A DNA stretch of 8,796 nt, taken from assembly GCA_024643945.1 (NCBI GenBank), contig JAHELX010000237.1, positions 1 to 8,796 of the forward strand, in the 5' to 3' direction. This document shows positions 5,238-8,796 of the stretch, piece by piece (position 1 is the first letter of the stretch; every line of letters starts with the position of its first letter). The notes beneath the pieces are model-generated. The model searched no databases, was not told the origin of the DNA, and was given only the letters and a program-made list of their open reading frames with translations. Made by a program: the position numbers and the translations under genes. Source of the stretch: Anaerolineales bacterium. Lineage in GTDB: Bacteria > Chloroflexota > Anaerolineae > 4572-78 > NAK82.

Positions 5238-6590
5238 ATGATGAAACCGGACAAGATCTGGCAGGCAGCTTTAGGCGAATTGCAACTGCAGATGACGAAA
5301 GCAACGTTCGACACCTGGCTCAAGCAAACCCATGTCCTGGCCTATGAAGATGGGACGTTCTTCATTGGAGTGCAAAACGGCTATGCCAAAGATTGGCTAG
5401 AAAACCGCCTGCGCGGAACAGTTCAGCGAACGCTGACGGGTATTCTCAACCGATCGACAGAAGTTCGCTTCGTGGTTCAGTCGCCGGATACTCCGGCAGA
5501 GGAACCTGTGGTGCTTCTCCAACAGAACGGCACGTCCTCCGCGGCAAAGCCCAGCAATAATGGCCGCCCCATATTCTCCCTGAATCCTCAATACACATTT
5601 GATCAATTCATCATCGGTAGTTCCAACCGGTTGGCTCATGCGGCTTCGCTGGCGGTCGCAGAGAGTCCGGCCGAGGCTTACAATCCCCTATTTCTCTACG
5701 GCGGGGTGGGCCTGGGCAAAACGCATCTGTTACAGGCAATCGCTCATTACGCGGTTGCCCGAGGACTTCAAATTCTCTATGTTTCCTCGGAAACCTTTAC
5801 CAATGACCTCATCAATGCTATCCGGAACAAAGCAACGGAGGCTTTCCGCGAACGCTATCGCACTGCCGACTTCTTGCTAGTGGACGACATTCAGTTTATC
5901 GCCGGCAAGGAAAGCACGCAAGAGGAGTTCTTTCACACGTTTAACGCGTTACACTCCGCGGGTCGACAAATCGTCATTTCCAGTGACCGTCCCCCCCAAT
6001 CTATTCCCACCCTTGAAAAGCGGTTGGCTTCGCGTTTTGAGTGGGGACTCATCGCCGACGTTCAACCACCCGACCTGGAAACGCGCATCGCCATCCTCCG
6101 CTTTAAGTCCGAATACCGCGGAACTCACGTTCCCAGCGAGGTCATAGAATTCATTGCCCGGCAAATGCAGGATAACATCCGCGAATTGGAGGGGGCACTT
6201 AACCGCGTGCTGGCCCACGCCTCATTGATGCGCGTGCCAGTCACCCTGGACCTGGCTCGCCAGGCGCTGCATAACCTGGTTGCCAGGCAAGAAAATCTCA
6301 GCCTGGGCGACATTCTGAGTGTCGTGGCGCGGCACTATAACGTGACCGAGGCAGATCTGCTTGGGCGAAGCCGACGCAAAGCAATCGCCCAGGCACGACA
6401 GATGGTGATGTACCTGGCCAGGGAAGAGACAAGAACTTCCCTACCTCAGATTGGCCACGCACTGGGAGGACGAGATCACACCACAGTGCTTTACGGCAGT
6501 GAAAAAATCGCGTCCCAGATAGAAACCGACGATGCCCTACGCCGAGACGTCATGGCCATCCGCGAAAGCCTATATAGAGAAGCAGCGTGA
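5238..6590 (+). CDS. dnaA: chromosomal replication initiator protein DnaA
   Basis: Binds DnaA boxes at oriC, forms an ATP-dependent filament, unwinds DNA and helps load the replicative helicase. 450 aa, a normal length. Domain I (about 1-82) starts IWQAALGELQLQMTKATFDTW, and a short Gln/Ser/Asn linker forms domain II (about 83-112). The AAA+ domain III (about 113-340) has Walker A GGVGLGKTH (155-163), Walker B LLVDDIQF (213-220), sensor I ISSDRPP (247-253), arginine finger Arg266 in RLASRF, and sensor II NIRELEGALNR (313-323). Domain IV (about 341-450) has the DnaA-box-binding signature GGRDHTTVLYG (410-420). I chose ATG 5238: GGAG (5225-5228) lies 9 nt upstream, whereas TTG 5202 and ATG 5214 lack a ribosome binding site. 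ATG 5241 is adjacent and also possible. The gene is not followed by dnaN. The likely origin lies directly downstream. Confidence 0.98.
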   Translation: MMKPDKIWQAALGELQLQMTKATFDTWLKQTHVLAYEDGTFFIGVQNGYAKDWLENRLRGTVQRTLTGILNRSTEVRFVVQSPDTPAEEPVVLLQQNGTSSAAKPSNNGRPIFSLNPQYTFDQFIIGSSNRLAHAASLAVAESPAEAYNPLFLYGGVGLGKTHLLQAIAHYAVARGLQILYVSSETFTNDLINAIRNKATEAFRERYRTADFLLVDDIQFIAGKESTQEEFFHTFNALHSAGRQIVISSDRPPQSIPTLEKRLASRFEWGLIADVQPPDLETRIAILRFKSEYRGTHVPSEVIEFIARQMQDNIRELEGALNRVLAHASLMRVPVTLDLARQALHNLVARQENLSLGDILSVVARHYNVTEADLLGRSRRKAIAQARQMVMYLAREETRTSLPQIGHALGGRDHTTVLYGSEKIASQIETDDALRRDVMAIRESLYREAA

Positions 6591-6614
6591 GCGCATTCTA
6601 GCCTTCCCCATCTA

Positions 6615-6644
6615 AGCTACAGCCCGCCGTTGCGGGCTGTAGCT
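6615..6644 (+). terminator. strong GC-rich hairpin terminator after dnaA
   Basis: AGCTACAGCCCGC (6615-6627) and GCGGGCTGTAGCT (6632-6644) form a perfect 13-bp stem with a CGTT loop, 24 nt past the dnaA stop. The following bases AATTTCTCC are only moderately T-rich. It would shield the origin from dnaA transcription. Confidence 0.75.
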
Positions 6645-6706
6645 AATTTCTCCTGCTCCAACCAACCACGCAGTTCAGGCTCAACGGGCATCAGATTCCC
6701 CCAAGT

Positions 6707-6757
6707 TGTGGATAACCCCCCATATATCTGTGGATAACTCGACGTTTTTGGGGATAA
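6707..6757 (-). promoter_or_regulatory. cluster of three DnaA boxes, same orientation
   Basis: TGTGGATAA occurs at 6707-6715 and 6729-6737, each the exact reverse complement of the TTATCCACA consensus. TGGGGATAA at 6749-6757 has one mismatch. Spacings are 22 and 20 bp, about two helical turns, so DnaA would bind the same face. Each site is followed by C after the box, giving GGATAAC three times. Confidence 0.85.
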
Positions 6758-6778
6758 CTGTCCTGCACATCCCCAAAA
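6746..6778. repeat. 10-bp perfect inverted repeat overlapping the third DnaA box
   Basis: TTTTGGGGAT (6746-6755) and ATCCCCAAAA (6769-6778) are exact reverse complements with a 13-nt spacer. The left arm includes most of the degenerate DnaA box, so the right arm ends in a mirrored weak box. It may be an origin-binding palindrome or a single-strand hairpin formed on unwinding. Confidence 0.6.
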
Positions 6779-6903
6779 TGTACCACATTAAAGGACAGCC
6801 AGTATCCAGATATTGGGGTCGATATAAACCGACCTCAACATATAGGACTAACTCCCGTCGGCCTCTCCAGGACACGTAATTTTTGCGAAGCCTATGCAAC
6901 AAG

Positions 6904-6923
6904 CTATCCACAGGTCCTCCACA
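6904..6923 (+). promoter_or_regulatory. oppositely oriented DnaA box pair
   Basis: CTATCCACA (6904-6912) has one mismatch to TTATCCACA, and TCCTCCACA (6915-6923) has two. They point opposite to the 6707-6757 cluster, toward the AT-rich segment. A further two-mismatch site, CAATCCACA, lies at 7011-7019. Confidence 0.55.
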
Positions 6924-7031
6924 ACCGCTTGTATCGGGCGACTACAACTGATGGGGGGCAGACTTCATCACAGCCCAACCCGTTGTGGCCTCCAGCACCT
7001 CCTACGCGCACAATCCACATACCCACAAGCC

Positions 7032-7096
7032 CTACTACTGCAACTACCTTATATACTTAAACTAACATGCTATTCAATGAATAAAAAACTTATTCA
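7032..7096. promoter_or_regulatory. candidate DnaA-trio tract and AT-rich unwinding element
   Basis: CTACTACTGCAACTACC begins at 7032. Its complement read 3' to 5' is GAT GAT GAC GTT GAT GG, which resembles the DnaA-trio (3'-GAT-5' repeats) of the basal unwinding system. It lies 12 bp beyond the weak box at 7011-7019. An AT-rich segment follows from about 7048 and ends with TGAATAA (7078-7084) and TTATTCA (7090-7096), a perfect 7-bp inverted repeat around AAAAC. Confidence 0.5.
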
Positions 7097-7142
7097 GACG
7101 AGCGAGATAAAGAGCTGGAACTGGCGTTGTCTGCATGCCTGG

Positions 7143-8246
7143 TCAAGAAGCATGGTTGGGTGGTAGTGCCCGGCGTAGAGCGGTGTTGGATCGTTTGTCA
7201 TAAATCGACAAAACTCTCTGCGGAAATGGTATTTCTATGCCAGCCTGATTGAGCGCATCGTAAAGACATGTATTGAGCTTGTCCATAATGCGCCGAGTTT
7301 CAACATAGTGCTGAATCCAGCAGCGAACACGAAAAATCAACGCTGAGTCGCCAAATTCCAAAAAGAGAGCTTCAATCCGCTCGTCTTTCATCACCCAGTC
7401 CTGGGCACTGATGGATTCGATCATCACCTGGCGCGCTTTCTCAATGTCTGTGCCATAGGCTATGCCTATCTCAGTCTGTACGCGGTAGCGTGTGTCTGGG
7501 TAGGAATGATTGACGATAAGACTCTTGCCTATGACCGCATTGGGTACCACGACCATGCGATTGTCTCGAGTCAGGATCCGGGTGCTCCGTAGCCCAATAT
7601 CTACCACGTCACCCCAGGTATCCAGATCCAGGAGCTCAATCCGGTCGCCGATGCGGAAGGGGCGGTCAACCATAATGACGAAGCCGCTGATCGTGTCAGA
7701 GAGGGTAGTCTGCGCTGCCAGGGCGATAGCCAGCGACCCAATACCCAATGTGGCGATAAAAGCGCTGACCTCTATCTCGAAGTGACCAAGCAAAACGATG
7801 AAAGCGACAACGGTCAAGAGGATGAGCAATATGCGCCGGAAGAAGGGCAGAACCTGGTTGTCGAGAGGTGTTTCCGTGCGCGTGGCGATTTCACTGGCGT
7901 ACCATTTGATCAGATTTCGAGTCAGCCTGTAGGCAAGCAGATAGATGATTAACAAGGACAGGACGAAGAATCCGTTCGACACATACTCATTCCACCTATT
8001 GGGCAAGAAAGTGAGCCGGGCAAGTGCGGCTCTTAGCGCGATCAATAGGATGAACAGAACCAGCGGGAGACGGAAGGCACGAAGGATGGCATCGTCCAAC
8101 TGTGAGCTAGTGCGCCGGGTGAAACGCGTCATGACTGTGTTGATTCCCAGGAGAAGAAGCCAGCTAATGACCGCGGCAGCAGTCAGGATGAGGGTTGCCT
8201 GTCCCAGTTCACCGAGATGAGCAGTAACATTACTGAAATTGACCAC
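7143..8246 (-). CDS. MscS-family small-conductance mechanosensitive channel
   Basis: An inner-membrane channel of 367 aa that would open under membrane tension to release solutes during osmotic downshock. Hydrophobic segments lie at about 17-38, 58-77, 91-108 and 137-154, so it has more N-terminal helices than the three in E. coli MscS. The pore-lining Gly/Ala-rich helix follows at 161-179 (SAFIATLGIGSLAIALAAQ). The MscS beta domain comes next with GFVIMVDRPFRIGDRIELL (188-206) and the signature VVVPNAVIG (232-240). A mixed C-terminal domain reaches 367. The start is GTG 8246, 8 nt after a perfect AGGAGG at 8260-8255. It converges with dnaA across the origin and lies alone on its strand. No clear terminator follows its stop. 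Confidence 0.95.
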   Translation of the reverse strand: MVNFSNVTAHLGELGQATLILTAAAVISWLLLLGINTVMTRFTRRTSSQLDDAILRAFRLPLVLFILLIALRAALARLTFLPNRWNEYVSNGFFVLSLLIIYLLAYRLTRNLIKWYASEIATRTETPLDNQVLPFFRRILLILLTVVAFIVLLGHFEIEVSAFIATLGIGSLAIALAAQTTLSDTISGFVIMVDRPFRIGDRIELLDLDTWGDVVDIGLRSTRILTRDNRMVVVPNAVIGKSLIVNHSYPDTRYRVQTEIGIAYGTDIEKARQVMIESISAQDWVMKDERIEALFLEFGDSALIFRVRCWIQHYVETRRIMDKLNTCLYDALNQAGIEIPFPQRVLSIYDKRSNTALRRALPPNHAS

Positions 8247-8685
8247 AGTCCTTTCCTCCTAATTACTATTACTTGTGATGGTCCCAATGAATGCGATTTG
8301 TCCCTTAGGAACAAGATATAGATAACTTCCGCATTTCTAGTACCCCATCATAGGGATTATGATATGATACAGATTACGCCCATGAGGCCGAATCTAACTT
8401 ATCAAAATCACTTTGATGGGGCACTAGCCAAATGTCGGCTTATATATAGGATAAAACGTTCAAGTTATTTAATCGATGTTCCTTAACGTCATTATAGAGA
8501 ATCGGCGACAAATGTCTAGAGCGGGGCAGATGTATCTCAACTGGACGGTGGCCGGCACAAGATGTCACTATGTTTAGCCGGGATTTGGAGATTAGGGCAG
8601 GTTTTTAATTTGACTTATTCCCTAAGCGTCTTACCTGGACCGGGTTTACTCTAAAGCGGAAATGCACCTTGGGCTTGGGAAAAGG
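8247..8685. other. AT-rich intergenic region without recognisable genes
   Basis: No open frame with convincing start and protein-like composition was found on either strand. The region is richer in A and T than the flanking genes. It holds the mscS ribosome binding site at its left edge (8255-8260), the long-spaced inverted repeat at 8337-8427, and a short perfect repeat ATCAAA/TTTGAT (8401-8406 and 8412-8417). TTGACT at 8610-8615 is a lone -35-like match with no partner. The mscS promoter should lie here, but I could not identify it. Confidence 0.6.
8337..8427. repeat. 14-bp inverted repeat bounding a 91-bp segment
   Basis: CTAGTACCCCATCA (8337-8350) and TGATGGGGCACTAG (8414-8427) are inverted with one mismatch. 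Extending outward with a 2-nt gap adds CATTT on the left (8332-8336) and AAATG on the right (8430-8434). The 63-nt interior has no coding capacity and includes ATCAAA/TTTGAT next to the right arm. No flanking direct repeat was found, so an old miniature transposon or a regulatory pair for mscS are both possible. Confidence 0.5.
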
Positions 8686-8714
8686 TTGTCGCTTTTCTCG
8701 ATATACCGTATAAT
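8686..8714 (+). promoter_or_regulatory. sigma70-type promoter for the gene leaving the window
   Basis: TTGTCG (8686-8691) and a perfect TATAAT (8709-8714) are separated by exactly 17 bp. Initiation near 8721 would give a leader of about 28-30 nt. Confidence 0.7.
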
Positions 8715-8748
8715 GTCGTTCTGGGATCTAGCCTGTTTGGGGGAGTGG

Positions 8749-8796
8749 ATGATGCCCTCTGAGACTTCGTACCTTTCGCCGATAACTCTCTTTTCA
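8749..8796 (+). CDS. 5' end of an unidentified gene, cut by the window edge
   Basis: ATGATG (8749-8754) follows GGGGGAG (8739-8745) by 3 nt for the first ATG and 6 nt for the second. A consensus promoter lies just upstream. The frame stays open for 16 codons to the window end and reads MMPSETSYLSPITLFS. This is too short to assign a family. The promoter, ribosome binding site and start together make a real gene likely. Confidence 0.55.
   Translation, partial: MMPSETSYLSPITLFS

Larger units (their letters stand above)
6700..7096. other. oriC: probable chromosomal origin of replication (oriC)
   Basis: This is the gene-free stretch between dnaA and the mscS-like gene. It holds two perfect DnaA boxes (6707-6715, 6729-6737), a one-mismatch box (6749-6757), an oppositely oriented one-mismatch box (6904-6912) and weaker ones at 6915-6923 and 7011-7019. 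A trinucleotide tract (7032-7047) and an AT-rich segment (about 7048-7096) follow. A box cluster on one side and an AT-rich unwinding candidate on the other, next to dnaA, is the expected bacterial origin layout. I found no perfect box elsewhere in the window. A GC-skew switch would confirm it but was not computed. Confidence 0.8.

Noticed and set aside
6681..7166. Short open frames on both strands inside the origin region
   Set aside because: They cross the DnaA boxes and AT-rich element, lack ribosome binding sites and show no protein-like pattern.

Overview
This window looks like the replication-origin neighbourhood of a bacterial chromosome, about 55% GC by eye. I infer Chloroflexota (Anaerolineae-like) with moderate confidence. 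The reasons are the style of the interspersed GGGC...GCCC double palindromes and heptamer repeats (cgtgaaa / cgtaaaa), a dnaA with no dnaN beside it, and a soluble P-type-ATPase-like HAD protein. No rRNA, tRNA, CRISPR array or transposase gene is visible.

Left block (1-3530, all + strand): a clear sigma70-type promoter precedes a 91-bp palindromic insertion with 8-bp direct repeats. It lies in the 5' leader of a gene for a secreted or membrane protein with a C-terminal zinc ribbon. Next come tyrS (tyrosyl-tRNA synthetase, KMSKS type with an S4 domain) and a short-form sppA (signal peptide peptidase). A heptamer-built hairpin overlaps the tyrS stop codon.

Middle block (3530-4760): hairpins separate sppA from a convergent two-gene operon on the - strand. 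It holds a soluble P-type-ATPase-like HAD protein and a small class I SAM-dependent methyltransferase, read from its own promoter. Facing it is a + strand promoter, with a perfect 9-bp inverted repeat between the two. The + promoter leads toward dnaA across a 60-codon open frame that has no ordinary start codon.

Right block (5238-8796): dnaA is complete and ends in a strong GC hairpin. A 552-bp gene-free region follows. It has two perfect DnaA boxes, several near-matches, a 10-bp inverted repeat, a candidate DnaA-trio tract and an AT-rich segment, so it is a credible oriC. Beyond it lies a convergent MscS-family channel gene. The AT-richer intergenic region after that contains a long-spaced 14-bp inverted repeat, and the window closes with a good promoter and the first 16 codons of a further gene.

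Functionally these are core housekeeping genes (replication initiation, translation, envelope proteolysis, osmotic protection) rather than an accessory island. The unusual content is mostly non-coding: the insertion that duplicates a ribosome binding site, the heptamer hairpin, the origin architecture, and the possible regulatory palindromes.
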